A stretch of DNA of 64,000 bases from Bacteroidota bacterium (lineage in GTDB: Bacteria > Bacteroidota > Ignavibacteria > Palsa-1295): positions 1-64,000 of the forward strand of contig JAJPIQ010000045.1 in assembly GCA_021324685.1 (NCBI GenBank), given 5' to 3'. A program made the translations under genes and the position numbers. The notes under the pieces are model-generated. The model saw only the letters and a list, made by a program, of their open reading frames with translations, was not told the origin of the DNA and made no database searches. Shown in pieces: positions 1 through 8,926 of this stretch; positions within the stretch are counted from its first letter, which is position 1, and each line of letters begins with the position of its first letter.

Positions 1-49
1 GTAATCAGAGATCATTCTTAACTCTTCATTCTTCATTGTGAATTGACAT

Positions 50-124
50 GGTGGGCGTAGCTCAGTTGGTTAGAGCGCCAGGTTGTGGCCCTGGAGGTCG
101 TGGGTTCGAAGCCCATCGCTCACC
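50..124 (+). tRNA. tRNA-His (anticodon GTG)
   Basis: A complete cloverleaf can be drawn: acceptor stem 51-57 with 117-123, anticodon stem 78-82 with 90-94, anticodon GTG at 85-87, and T stem 100-104 with 112-116. G50 lies opposite C124, which is the extra G-1:C73 pair that marks histidine tRNAs. The 3' CCA is not encoded, since CTA follows C125. It reads the same way as gltX downstream, but a long hairpin lies between the two. Confidence 0.97.
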
Positions 125-129
125 CTACA

Positions 130-180
130 TAAGTGCTAAGTGCTAAGTCCTAAGTGCTGAGTATCGCTCAGCACTTAGCA
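130..180. repeat. Short direct repeats ending in a 12-bp hairpin
   Basis: The motif AAGTGCT recurs three times (131, 138 and 152) and the last copy forms a perfect 12-bp inverted repeat, CTAAGTGCTGAG at 150-161 and its complement at 167-178, with a 5-base loop. It lies directly after tRNA-His and could end transcription of the tRNA, although no T-run follows. It also resembles dispersed intergenic hairpin repeats. Confidence 0.6.
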
Positions 181-231
181 TTTATACTATAGGCTTTCTC
201 TCGGCGCTTAATACGTAGCATCACGAATACA

Positions 232-1671
232 TTGGTACGAGTCCGCTTTGCTCCTTCTCCCACTGGGTATGTCCATGTCGGTTCGCTCCGGACCGCCTTG
301 TACAACTATCTCTTCGCGCGCCATCACAGCGGTGTCAATATTCTTCGCATCGAAGATACCGACCGCACCCGTTACGTCGAAGGGGCCGTCGAAAACATGC
401 TGCGGACAATGGAGTGGGCCGGCATCGCGTTCGATGAAGGTCCGGTGCAGGGCGGCCCTTTCGGACCGTATGTGCAGTCAGAACGGACCGAACTCTATCG
501 CGATCACGCCGATCAACTGATTGCGCACGGTCATGCCTACGCCTGTTTTTGCACTCCGGAACGATTGGACCAGGTACGTAAAGCCCAGCAAGCGGCCGGT
601 ATTCCACCGATGTACGACCGGCTGTGCCGGAATCTCTCGAAGGAAGAGACCGACCGTCGCATTGCGGCCGGCGAGCCGCACGTCGTTCGCCTGCGCGTGC
701 CGATTGGCGAAGCGGTCCGGTTCGAGGACATGATCCGAGGGGAAGTCGAATTCGATTCCAGAACCATCGACGACCAGGTCCTGCTCAAATCCGATGGGTT
801 CCCAACGTATCATCTTGCCAATATTGTCGACGATCACGCGATGCAAATCACCCACGTGATCCGGGGCGAGGAATGGCTTTCTTCGACGCCGAAGCACGTG
901 CTGCTCTACGGTGCTTTCGGATGGGAACCTCCGAAGTTCGCGCATTTGCCGTTGCTTCTGAATGCCGACCGCTCCAAACTTTCCAAGCGACAGGGCGATG
1001 TGGCCGTGGAAGATTATCGCGATAAAGGATACTTGCCGGACGCGCTGATCAATTTTGTCGCGCTGTTGGGATGGAATCCGAGTGCCACCGAAGAAATCTT
1101 CACGATTCACGATCTTATTCGCGACTTCGACCTGGAGCGCGTCAATAAGGCCGGCGCCGTGTTCAATCGCGAAAAGCTCGATTGGATGAATGCGGAGTAT
1201 ATCCGCAAACAATCGCCGGAAGAACTACTCCCCCTCGTACGGCCCCTCGCGCAGGACCGGAACTATGTCGTAAGCGACGATTATCTCGTCGCCGTCATTC
1301 GCTGCATGCAGGAGCGCGTCCGTACCCTGCCCGATTTTGTCGATTTTGCGAGTTATTTTTTCATTCCCCCCGATTTTTCGGACGTAGACGAGAAATATAA
1401 ATCCAAGCACTGGACACCCGAAGCAAAAGAACGGCTTCGCGCACTCCTTCCGGACTTCGAATCGCTCGAGCGATGGGACCACGATTCGCTCGAGCGTGTC
1501 GTTCGAGCGTATTCCGAAGCGAACGGCCTGAGCGCGGGGAAGTTAATTCATCCCATTCGCCTCGCCGTCACCGGCCGCGGCATGGGTCCGGGACTTTTCG
1601 AGCTACTCGCCGTGATCGGAAAACCGGAATCGGTCTCGCGCATTCACCGCGCGCTTGTTACGCTCAGCTAA
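232..1671 (+). CDS. gltX: Glutamate--tRNA ligase (GluRS)
   Basis: Cytosolic class I aminoacyl-tRNA synthetase that charges tRNA-Glu with glutamate using ATP. The 479-residue length is normal. The N-terminus carries the FAPSPTG block and the HIGH-type motif HVGS at residues 15-18, and the KMSKR-type motif KLSKR is at 249-253. C105, C107, Y128 and C132 match the spacing of the zinc-knuckle ligands known in some GluRS enzymes. The start is TTG at 232; it places the catalytic block at the usual distance from the N-terminus, and no strong ribosome-binding site is visible. Whether the enzyme discriminates against tRNA-Gln cannot be judged here. Confidence 0.97.
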   Translation: MVRVRFAPSPTGYVHVGSLRTALYNYLFARHHSGVNILRIEDTDRTRYVEGAVENMLRTMEWAGIAFDEGPVQGGPFGPYVQSERTELYRDHADQLIAHGHAYACFCTPERLDQVRKAQQAAGIPPMYDRLCRNLSKEETDRRIAAGEPHVVRLRVPIGEAVRFEDMIRGEVEFDSRTIDDQVLLKSDGFPTYHLANIVDDHAMQITHVIRGEEWLSSTPKHVLLYGAFGWEPPKFAHLPLLLNADRSKLSKRQGDVAVEDYRDKGYLPDALINFVALLGWNPSATEEIFTIHDLIRDFDLERVNKAGAVFNREKLDWMNAEYIRKQSPEELLPLVRPLAQDRNYVVSDDYLVAVIRCMQERVRTLPDFVDFASYFFIPPDFSDVDEKYKSKHWTPEAKERLRALLPDFESLERWDHDSLERVVRAYSEANGLSAGKLIHPIRLAVTGRGMGPGLFELLAVIGKPESVSRIHRALVTLS

Positions 1672-1731
1672 GGAAAAGCGCCCTGAAGTTGCTCCCCAAT
1701 ACGCAGTAAGGATTATTTTCAAAAGTAAAGA

Positions 1732-1748
1732 ATTTTGGTCCCCAAAAT
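1732..1748. other. 7-bp perfect hairpin downstream of gltX
   Basis: ATTTTGG at 1732-1738 pairs with CCAAAAT at 1742-1748 around a 3-base loop. It lies 60 bases after the gltX stop and 155 bases before the next start. It could be a weak transcription end or a regulatory site for the following gene; no T-run decides between these. Confidence 0.3.
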
Positions 1749-1903
1749 CGGTCGTCCCGATTATCGTTGCTGTTTTTGAACGATAGCGAGGATTTTCCGA
1801 GCGTGGTACGTATTTCTCTCATGCACCGGCCGTTCTGAATCTTCTCGTCGATTCAGTTCCAAAATCGAACGAATTCTCACTTCCATAGTCATGGGGGCAG
1901 GCT

Positions 1904-2452
1904 GTGTTTATTAAATCCATTGTTTTTACCTCGATCTTCTTATTCTTCTCTACCCTGAGCGGGCTGGCGCAAAGCACACTCCATCAGGATACGACTTTTA
2001 CAAAAGGGGAAATGCTTTTAGGGCCACACATTGGCCTTGCGGCATTCGGCAGCGCTCCGTCGTTCGGAGCGAATTTCGAAGAAGGGATTATGAATCCCGG
2101 CGAAGTCGGTCCAGGCTCGATCGGAATCTCGGGCCGGGTAGATTATTTTTCCTTCAGCGATGTCGATTGGCGATATACCTGGATCGCCGTCGGAGTATTT
2201 GCGAATTATCACTTCCAGATGAGCGACAAAGCATGGGATCCTTTTGTCGGCTTAGGTCTCGGATATGAAAATGTGAGCGAAAGCTGGGCCGGCGAAGGGC
2301 TCAGTTATAACTATAACGGAGGCTGGAACAGCGGGCTCTATCTGGCAGGAGATGCCGGAATCCGATACTTTTTCTCTCCGAGCATGGCCGCCCGTGCTCA
2401 ATTAGGCTTCGGCATCACGTACCTCGTCGTGGGTCTCGATTTTCGCTTATAA
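1904..2452 (+). CDS. Small outer-membrane beta-barrel protein
   Basis: A 182-residue protein with a signal peptide (hydrophobic stretch to about residue 22, ending GLAQ). The mature part alternates polar and aromatic residues and is glycine-rich, as in 8-stranded OmpA/OmpW-like barrels, and it ends in an aromatic-hydrophobic strand (GLDFRL). The start is GTG at 1904, preceded by a G-rich stretch at 1892-1899 that may serve as ribosome-binding site. Ligand and function are unknown. The lipoprotein gene follows 50 bases downstream in the same direction, so the two may be cotranscribed. Confidence 0.75.
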   Translation: MFIKSIVFTSIFLFFSTLSGLAQSTLHQDTTFTKGEMLLGPHIGLAAFGSAPSFGANFEEGIMNPGEVGPGSIGISGRVDYFSFSDVDWRYTWIAVGVFANYHFQMSDKAWDPFVGLGLGYENVSESWAGEGLSYNYNGGWNSGLYLAGDAGIRYFFSPSMAARAQLGFGITYLVVGLDFRL

Positions 2453-2502
2453 ATTCCCATCCTGTTAGATGTTGATTTTTTAACCGTTCTAAAAATAAAC
2501 GT

Positions 2503-4023
2503 ATGAAACATATTCCATTTCTCATCCTCGCGGGCATTGTACTAACGATCGGTGGCTGCAAATCGAATTCGACGAACCCCTCGAACCCGAGCGGTTCAGC
2601 ACCCGTCATCCGATCGTTTACCGCTCAACCGGCCGCGATCAATATCGGCGATTCGACCCTACTTTCCTGGGCGATCGATAACGATCCGACGTCCGTAACG
2701 ATCGACCAAAATATTGGCGACGTCACGAACCGAAGTTCGCTCGCACTGTATCCGGCGCAAACCGCGACCTATACGCTTACGGCGAAAAATTCGTCGGGCC
2801 AGGTGACAGCAACAGCGACGGTCACCGTAAACAACCCGAGCGATCCGGGAGCACCGCCAAACCCGCTGAACCTGACAGCGACGACTGGTAATCCGGGAAT
2901 TATTAATCTCAACTGGACCGCCTCGACCGGCGCCTCGAGCTACGCGATCGAACGAAAATCGATCTTTGGATTCGTTCAGATCAATTCCGCAAGCGTCAAT
3001 AGCTTTACCGATGGCGGACTCTACCCCGGCGTGCTCTATACATATCGAGTTCGTGCGCTGAATGCCTCGGGTGCCCATTCGGGATATTCGAACTACGCCT
3101 GGGCGACGGCGCCGGGTACTGCGCCCGTGATCGATCATATTTCAATCATTCCGACCGCCCCTCCGACCCTGCAACCCCTGGGAACCGTGCAATTCACGGC
3201 TACGGCGTACGATGCCTCCGGTAACAATCTCGGCTTCGCGCAAAATATTTTTGGCTGGAATAGCACCGCGCCTCAGATCGTGAGCGTAACGCAAACCGGA
3301 TTAGCGACCGCCGGAAATCAACAAGGCGTCGCCGCAATTACCGCGTCGCTCGGCGGCGTAACATCGAATACCGTGAATGTGAACGTTTCCCTGCAACAAA
3401 ATCACATTCTCGTTATCTTCAACCCCATTAGCGAGGATCCGGGGTTCGCTCCTTATACGGCAGCCCTTGCGAGTTTCGGTGTCGATTATCTGACCGATAA
3501 CAACAATGGCGGCCCCACCACGATCAGCTTCAACCAGATCAAGAGCTACGATCGTGTTTTCTACTGCACGCACAACGATGAACCGGCCGATGCGACGACC
3601 ACCGCTCTGCTTCAGGAGTATGCCATGCAGGCCGGAAAGCGGCTCATCATCATGTGCGGTTCCGACTTCATCGAGAACGACCAGGGTTTCATGTCCTTCC
3701 TGGGGATTTCGAACGATGGCTGGGAGCATACCTCGGACATGTCCTCCATTTTCACGGGCCAGAGCAATACGGCAATGGCCGGCTTCAACTTCATGCGCGT
3801 GGCATCGTTCGACTACACGAGCGATCTTACGCTCGACGAAAGCGGAAAATCGCTGGCGGCGCTAACGGGAACGTTAACGTCGGACCCGGCCACCCCGATC
3901 GTCATCTCGACCCAGTCGAATGTCGGTAGCAATACGAAAGTCTTTTATAATGGGTTTGTGCTGGAAAATGTGCAGGCCGATAAACAAACGGCCTTCATGT
4001 CGCTCCTGATCAATAGCTTCTGA
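2503..4023 (+). CDS. Multidomain lipoprotein: Ig-like, fibronectin III, Big_2-like and Rossmann-like C-terminal domain
   Basis: A 506-residue protein starting with a lipoprotein signal (lipobox IGGC, lipidated Cys about residue 19) and a Ser/Asn/Pro-rich linker. Domains in order: an Ig-like domain (about 33-108), a fibronectin type III domain (about 118-200, with the WTAS and SYAIERK pattern), a bacterial Ig-like domain (about 206-295), and a C-terminal alpha/beta domain (about 300-506). The last domain opens with a buried strand (ILVIFNP) and resembles ThuA/class I glutamine-amidotransferase-like folds. No catalytic Cys-His pair was recognised, so it is probably a binding or structural module. 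A bidirectional terminator follows. Confidence 0.7.
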   Translation: MKHIPFLILAGIVLTIGGCKSNSTNPSNPSGSAPVIRSFTAQPAAINIGDSTLLSWAIDNDPTSVTIDQNIGDVTNRSSLALYPAQTATYTLTAKNSSGQVTATATVTVNNPSDPGAPPNPLNLTATTGNPGIINLNWTASTGASSYAIERKSIFGFVQINSASVNSFTDGGLYPGVLYTYRVRALNASGAHSGYSNYAWATAPGTAPVIDHISIIPTAPPTLQPLGTVQFTATAYDASGNNLGFAQNIFGWNSTAPQIVSVTQTGLATAGNQQGVAAITASLGGVTSNTVNVNVSLQQNHILVIFNPISEDPGFAPYTAALASFGVDYLTDNNNGGPTTISFNQIKSYDRVFYCTHNDEPADATTTALLQEYAMQAGKRLIIMCGSDFIENDQGFMSFLGISNDGWEHTSDMSSIFTGQSNTAMAGFNFMRVASFDYTSDLTLDESGKSLAALTGTLTSDPATPIVISTQSNVGSNTKVFYNGFVLENVQADKQTAFMSLLINSF

Positions 4024-4050
4024 TCCGGGAGCGACCGTAGGGACGCAGAA

Positions 4051-4089
4051 CGAAGCAATCCTTCTCGGGGAGGGTTGCTTCGATTTTTT
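4051..4089. terminator. Bidirectional rho-independent terminator between convergent genes
   Basis: An 11-bp stem with one G-T pair is formed by 4051-4061 and 4072-4082, followed by ATTTTTT on the plus strand. The minus-strand gene ending at 4088 has its own A/T flank, so the hairpin can end transcription from both sides. Confidence 0.8.
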
Positions 4090-6532
4090 AAAACGTGATC
4101 GCCATCGTTCCGGTAACAAACAAATTATTCTGAAGCCGGTGCGTGAGCCGCCACGCGGCATCGAACCGCAGAACGTTCAGAATATTGCCGATGCCGAATC
4201 CCGCTTCCGCGTAGGGAACGCTTCCCAACGTGACCCTCGGCACCGGAAGAAGCGTTTGCGTCGCGGAAGAAAGCGTTGCTCCCGCCGCATTCGCAAAACC
4301 AAACCATTGCAGGTCCTGGAAGATCTTAAGACCCAGGGCCCGGGTCGGTAGATCGTAGAAATTCTGTTCGAACATGACCGTCCACGCGCGATCGCCCTCG
4401 AATTCAAACGGAGAGAGCGTCCGGAACACGTCCCGCGGCGCGAGCACCGCATCGCGCGCTTCGAAAAAGAAGAGCGACTGCGCCGGCAATGCGCCCAGTA
4501 ACAACATTTTATAATTTGTCGAGAGCCACGCCTTTCCCCATCCGCCTAACTTGCCGTCGAGCGTAACACCGAGCGCGGCCGTAGCGTAGTGAAAGCGGCC
4601 TCCAAGGGAAGGATTTGAGTAAGCAAAATCTGCATTCCAGTCCACGTTCCAGAACCCGGGCCTGGCATCGCCTCCGATACTCGCAGACAACTCGTGCAGC
4701 AATCCGTCGTCGATCGTTGGATTTTTTCGGAACGTATTTTTAGAAAGAAGAATGCTGTAGTCCGTCACGTTGGAAAGGCTGCGATCGACTTCGTTCTTAA
4801 ATTCAATCGCAGCCGAAAAATGGCGGCTGGGCGTAAAATCGAAGTCGATATTGAAACCGCGAGCATGGTAATAATCGGGATAATCGACATGCAGAAAAAG
4901 CGCCGTGAGCGTGTTGACCAATGGATCGTATTCGTTGCTTAAACGGACATATTCATCGTACACATTTGCACTCATAGAAGTCGCCACTTCCGGACGGGCT
5001 TTAATGGAAGTAAAATGAATATCTCCTCCAATTGGAATATTGAAAGAGAACGCATCGGCCGGACGCATCGTGAGCGCCTGGGTAAATCCGAACGAGTATT
5101 TCCATTTGGCATCGCTCACGCCATACCCTCCGGCCACGTTCAGCGTAAACGGGTGCGATTCCGAAAGCGTCCATGAATGCCCTAACTCAAAATGGGAACC
5201 CTCGACACGATTGAACTGATAGAGATGAGTCGAGATCAGCCCGAGCGCAAGACTGGCCGGACTAAAGGAGGCGCCGGAGCCATGCGATTCGAGGCTGTCG
5301 AAAACAACGGCCAAACTATCGAACACCCGATAGGCCGTATCTTCGTCGTGCGCAAGCGGGATCGTCCGGACCGCAACCCAGTGCAGAGAATCGACGCTGT
5401 CTGCGCTTTGTGCAACGACATGTCTCTGATTCGTGAATAACGAATCGTCCAGGCCGCCATTGATCACATAATTTTCGAGTGTCGCTGTTTGCGAAATTTC
5501 AAAATTCGGGACCACCGGCAGGTCGAATGCGATCGCGCAGTTAAAGCTCATCTCGGATGGCATCCAGAACGTGTTTTCGACAAAGCTGAACGTTTGCCGG
5601 AAGATAATTCCTTTCAATGGCCCAACTTTGATCGCATCGTTCGGGCTTAGCTCGAGATACGCGATCGTGTAATCGGTCTCATCGATCCACAGCGTGCCGG
5701 TAAACGCAGGAAATAAATTGCTGGTGGGTTCGACCGCGATCTTATAGACCTTGGCGCCATTCAGTTCCCCTTCCCCTAAGAGGTCGTAATCGTAGCGGTC
5801 GAAGGCATCGTGTGCCACCGGACTCACGACGGTGTAGTCCTGGATCTGCATACGATCGTTATAGAAGTTCTCGATATCGAAGAGCGCCACACGGTTTACT
5901 TCCGCCGGGACGTCCGCGGTTTCCTTTCTCGCCGTGATCCGTTCGGCATATCCGGACCCGCGCTTCCAATACCCGTTCCCAGCCGATTCCAGAATCGCGA
6001 GAATATTGTTTTTTATATGGCTGCTGTCCGAAGCCGTGGAAGTGCCCGAAACCGAATCGGTCTGGACTCGCAGATCGCCGCGGGAATAGAGGTCGAAGCG
6101 ATAATCTTCGATCTGCGATTGCCAGGCATCCTTCGTTTCGATCACCTTATGCATGATTCGACGTGCTTCATCGCGAGTCGAACTCGCCGTAACGGTGACG
6201 GCTCGTGCCTGGATCGAAGAAACAGCAAGCGAAATATCGAAGGACGAATCGGAATACGCCGTAAAACGGACCGTATCGGGGCGGTAGCCGATCGCGGTAA
6301 TGCGAATGGAATAAAACGTGCCACGCTCGAGCGAAAGCCGGTATTTTCCATCCGAATTCGAAAGCGCACCGCGCGAAGTACCTAAAATGTGAAGCGATGC
6401 GCCGGGGACCGTTTCTCGAGAGCCCCGCTCATGGATCGTTCCGTGGACGGTCACCGTCTGCGCAAAGGCCGACGTGGAAAAAGCGAGAAGAACGAGACAA
6501 AAAAGTCTCCTCATGCAAACAAGCGTCTTCAT
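4088..6532 (-). CDS. DUF5686 outer-membrane protein with carboxypeptidase-regulatory-like N-domain
   Basis: An 814-residue exported protein. The signal peptide ends near residue 24 (SAFAQ). Residues about 26-105 form a carboxypeptidase-regulatory/CNA-B-like beta-sandwich with the typical GYRPDTVRF stretch; the rest matches the DUF5686 family, with a long C-terminal region of amphipathic strands and a final MAITF strand typical of an outer-membrane barrel. DUF5686 proteins are Bacteroidota surface proteins of unsettled function. The ATG overlaps the stop of the upstream monooxygenase by four bases, so translation is probably coupled. A second possible start lies at residue 7. Confidence 0.8.
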   Translation of the reverse strand: MKTLVCMRRLFCLVLLAFSTSAFAQTVTVHGTIHERGSRETVPGASLHILGTSRGALSNSDGKYRLSLERGTFYSIRITAIGYRPDTVRFTAYSDSSFDISLAVSSIQARAVTVTASSTRDEARRIMHKVIETKDAWQSQIEDYRFDLYSRGDLRVQTDSVSGTSTASDSSHIKNNILAILESAGNGYWKRGSGYAERITARKETADVPAEVNRVALFDIENFYNDRMQIQDYTVVSPVAHDAFDRYDYDLLGEGELNGAKVYKIAVEPTSNLFPAFTGTLWIDETDYTIAYLELSPNDAIKVGPLKGIIFRQTFSFVENTFWMPSEMSFNCAIAFDLPVVPNFEISQTATLENYVINGGLDDSLFTNQRHVVAQSADSVDSLHWVAVRTIPLAHDEDTAYRVFDSLAVVFDSLESHGSGASFSPASLALGLISTHLYQFNRVEGSHFELGHSWTLSESHPFTLNVAGGYGVSDAKWKYSFGFTQALTMRPADAFSFNIPIGGDIHFTSIKARPEVATSMSANVYDEYVRLSNEYDPLVNTLTALFLHVDYPDYYHARGFNIDFDFTPSRHFSAAIEFKNEVDRSLSNVTDYSILLSKNTFRKNPTIDDGLLHELSASIGGDARPGFWNVDWNADFAYSNPSLGGRFHYATAALGVTLDGKLGGWGKAWLSTNYKMLLLGALPAQSLFFFEARDAVLAPRDVFRTLSPFEFEGDRAWTVMFEQNFYDLPTRALGLKIFQDLQWFGFANAAGATLSSATQTLLPVPRVTLGSVPYAEAGFGIGNILNVLRFDAAWRLTHRLQNNLFVTGTMAITF

Positions 6533-7677
6533 AGGACATATTCCTCGTATCGCTTCAAAAAATCGGGATCGCGCTTTCGCAGGTTTTCGCGATCGACTTT
6601 TCCGGACCGCGTCATCAATTTATACGCAAATGGAATAGGGTCCAGGTGCATGTAGTCTTTCAGGTTTTCGAAAAGCAAAAGGCTTTCATAGGCCGCTTCC
6701 TGATACTCTTCGACGATCGGGCGGCGGGCGGCTTCGAATTCGAGGAGGGCGTCCGGCACGCGTTCGGAAAGGCGCAGGGCATGAAAGAGCGCGATCGAAT
6801 CTTCGAGCGCAAGTTTCGTTCCTGAACCGATCGAAAAATGGACGGTCGCGAGGGCATCGCCCAGGAGCACGATATTCGTTCCGGCCGTGGAGTTCCCAGG
6901 ACCGCACCACCAATGCCGGTTCCGTACGAGCACAAAATTGATCCACTTCGAATAGTTCGAAAGCAGTTCCGCGCCGTGCAGGTCGAGATGAAAGACGTCT
7001 TCGAGATAGCGCCGCGTCGAGGCCTCGTCCATGTCCTGAAATCCAGCGGTCGTCCAGGTCTCTTCATCGCATTCGACGATAAACGTACTCGTGGTGGTAT
7101 CGAACTGATACGAATGCGCCGCAAACACCCCGGCCGTATTTTCGCGGAACGTCAGCGTCAGGCCTTTGAAGAGATGCCGCGTGCCGTACCAGATATATCG
7201 GTTCGTCCGCGTCGAAAGATCGGGTTTGAAGCACGATTCATATTGGGAACGGACTTCGCTCATGACCCCATCGGCACCGACCACCAGTTCGTAATTCCGG
7301 AACTCCGAAAGATCGGCGACGGGCGACCGAAAATGAAGCTTCACTCCGAGTTCCGTGCAGCGCTCCTGAAGGATGCGCAGGATTTCGATCCGTGCAATAC
7401 CGGAAAATTTATTTCCACGAACGGTGACCGTTTCGTCACGGTGCACGATATCGACGTTATCCCACATCGTAAACCGGTCGGTGATCGCCCGGTACGTCGG
7501 CTCGTCCTCCGCCTGAAGATAGCTGAGCGTTTTATCCGAAAAGACGACGCCCCAGCCGAACGTATCGTCCGGCGCATTCCGCTCGAACAGATCGATCTCG
7601 ATATCCGGGCGCCACTTTTTAACGAGTAGCGAAAAATAAAGCCCTGCCGGGCCGCCTCCGATGACTGCAATCTTCAT
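6529..7677 (-). CDS. FAD-dependent monooxygenase, salicylyl-/anthraniloyl-CoA hydroxylase or VioD-like
   Basis: A 382-residue group A flavin monooxygenase. The ADP-binding motif GGGPAG is at residues 7-12, the DG motif (VGADGV) near residue 133, and the GD motif is followed by HFSIGSGTKLALED near 285-305. That last block and the RYIWYGT and TSTFIVECDEETW segments are typical of the monooxygenase half of salicylyl-CoA 5-hydroxylase/anthraniloyl-CoA reductase and of the tryptophan hydroxylase VioD. It is a stand-alone domain with no reductase half. The substrate is unknown and no aromatic-degradation or violacein genes are nearby. Its only operon partner is the overlapping DUF5686 gene. Confidence 0.82.
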   Translation of the reverse strand: MKIAVIGGGPAGLYFSLLVKKWRPDIEIDLFERNAPDDTFGWGVVFSDKTLSYLQAEDEPTYRAITDRFTMWDNVDIVHRDETVTVRGNKFSGIARIEILRILQERCTELGVKLHFRSPVADLSEFRNYELVVGADGVMSEVRSQYESCFKPDLSTRTNRYIWYGTRHLFKGLTLTFRENTAGVFAAHSYQFDTTTSTFIVECDEETWTTAGFQDMDEASTRRYLEDVFHLDLHGAELLSNYSKWINFVLVRNRHWWCGPGNSTAGTNIVLLGDALATVHFSIGSGTKLALEDSIALFHALRLSERVPDALLEFEAARRPIVEEYQEAAYESLLLFENLKDYMHLDPIPFAYKLMTRSGKVDRENLRKRDPDFLKRYEEYVL

Positions 7678-7774
7678 AGCGTCGTTGGAAACAGTCCATC
7701 GTTTTTATAAATCCCAGTGAAAATAGACGGGAAGCAGAACTGAAATCGGCGTTCCTGCGTCTAAGTAGCGTTCC

Positions 7775-8869
7775 ATGCGTTTCGCGCTCTCTTTTTGCCT
7801 TCTGCTCGCCATCCGTGCGAGCCCCCTCTTTGCCCAGATGGCGGTTCCCGCCACGCTCGAGCGTCCGGTCGCACCCGACTCGACCGATTACGCACTCTGG
7901 TCTCGCGAAGCCGGCGTTCATGGCCTTCGCTCCTTTACCGTCACGACCCTCGATATCGACGCGAGCGGCTCACACCCCGATACGCTCGGCACGCACTACG
8001 GCCGCGTTACTTTTACGCGAGCGGGAACCCATGTACTCCTTCGCGCCGACCACCCCATTGCCGAAGAAGGCGATTCCCTGCAAATCGAGTTCGACAGCGC
8101 CGGGCATCCCATCGCCGAAACCCAGTATGCGAACGGCCGTTCGATCTCGATCGAACGCTGGCGGTACGACACGGCCGGCCGGCTCGAGCGCGACTGGTAC
8201 GAATACGCCGAGGACGGCTGGCACGCACCGCAGGAATTTTTTTATGACGAGAACGGCGCGATCGAGCGCGTCGAACTTCGAAACCCCGACGGCAGCCTGC
8301 AGGGTAACCATTTTTTTTATCGCCCTTCGACCCCCGACCGGGCGAATCTCGTGATGGAGTACGACACGTCGTACATTAACGGACATGGAATGCTCACCGC
8401 CATCCAGTTGACGGCGTTCGATTCCGAGGGGCGCGTCGAACGGTATCTCTACCGCAGCCTCGGTTTCGATCGCAAACTTCGCCCGCCTTTCGGTTTTTTG
8501 AATGTCTATCGCGATTCGGCGCGGGTCTATAAAATGCAACAATTCCCTCTCAAACCGGGCCCTGGAAACGACGAGCGGGTTTCCTATCTGAACGAACCTT
8601 CCCGATGGCTGCGCTACGATAGCACCGAACGAACCGACGAAGAAACATCGCTCGACAGCACCGGCATGAAAATCACCGAGCGCGACCGCTTTCTCGAGGA
8701 CGAGCGATTTCTGTCCAGCGACCTCAGGAGCGAACGAGCTCCCATCCAAAACGTCGAGTGCCATTATACACCGCGTGGACTTTTGGAATCGATCCGCACC
8801 GAAAACCGGCGCACCGGCTGGACGCGGGTGCTCGTCTTTACTTATACCTACACGCTCACCGGGCCGTAA
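7775..8869 (+). CDS. Secreted protein with YD-repeat-like segments, unknown function
   Basis: I do not recognise this 364-residue protein as a named family. It has a signal peptide (residues 1-20, ending LFAQ). The mature part repeats patterns such as YDTAGRLERDWYEY, FYDENGAIERVEL and FDSEGRVERYLY, which resemble degenerate YD/RHS-type strands spaced about 30-40 residues apart and suggest an all-beta protein. It starts 97 bases from the divergent monooxygenase gene, so the two may share a promoter region. The product is probably periplasmic or surface exposed. Confidence 0.65.
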   Translation: MRFALSFCLLLAIRASPLFAQMAVPATLERPVAPDSTDYALWSREAGVHGLRSFTVTTLDIDASGSHPDTLGTHYGRVTFTRAGTHVLLRADHPIAEEGDSLQIEFDSAGHPIAETQYANGRSISIERWRYDTAGRLERDWYEYAEDGWHAPQEFFYDENGAIERVELRNPDGSLQGNHFFYRPSTPDRANLVMEYDTSYINGHGMLTAIQLTAFDSEGRVERYLYRSLGFDRKLRPPFGFLNVYRDSARVYKMQQFPLKPGPGNDERVSYLNEPSRWLRYDSTERTDEETSLDSTGMKITERDRFLEDERFLSSDLRSERAPIQNVECHYTPRGLLESIRTENRRTGWTRVLVFTYTYTLTGP

Positions 8870-8926
8870 AAGAATCGCACTCGCCCGGCCGTAGAATGAG
8901 AGAGGCGTCCTCCGTGTTCTGCGCCT

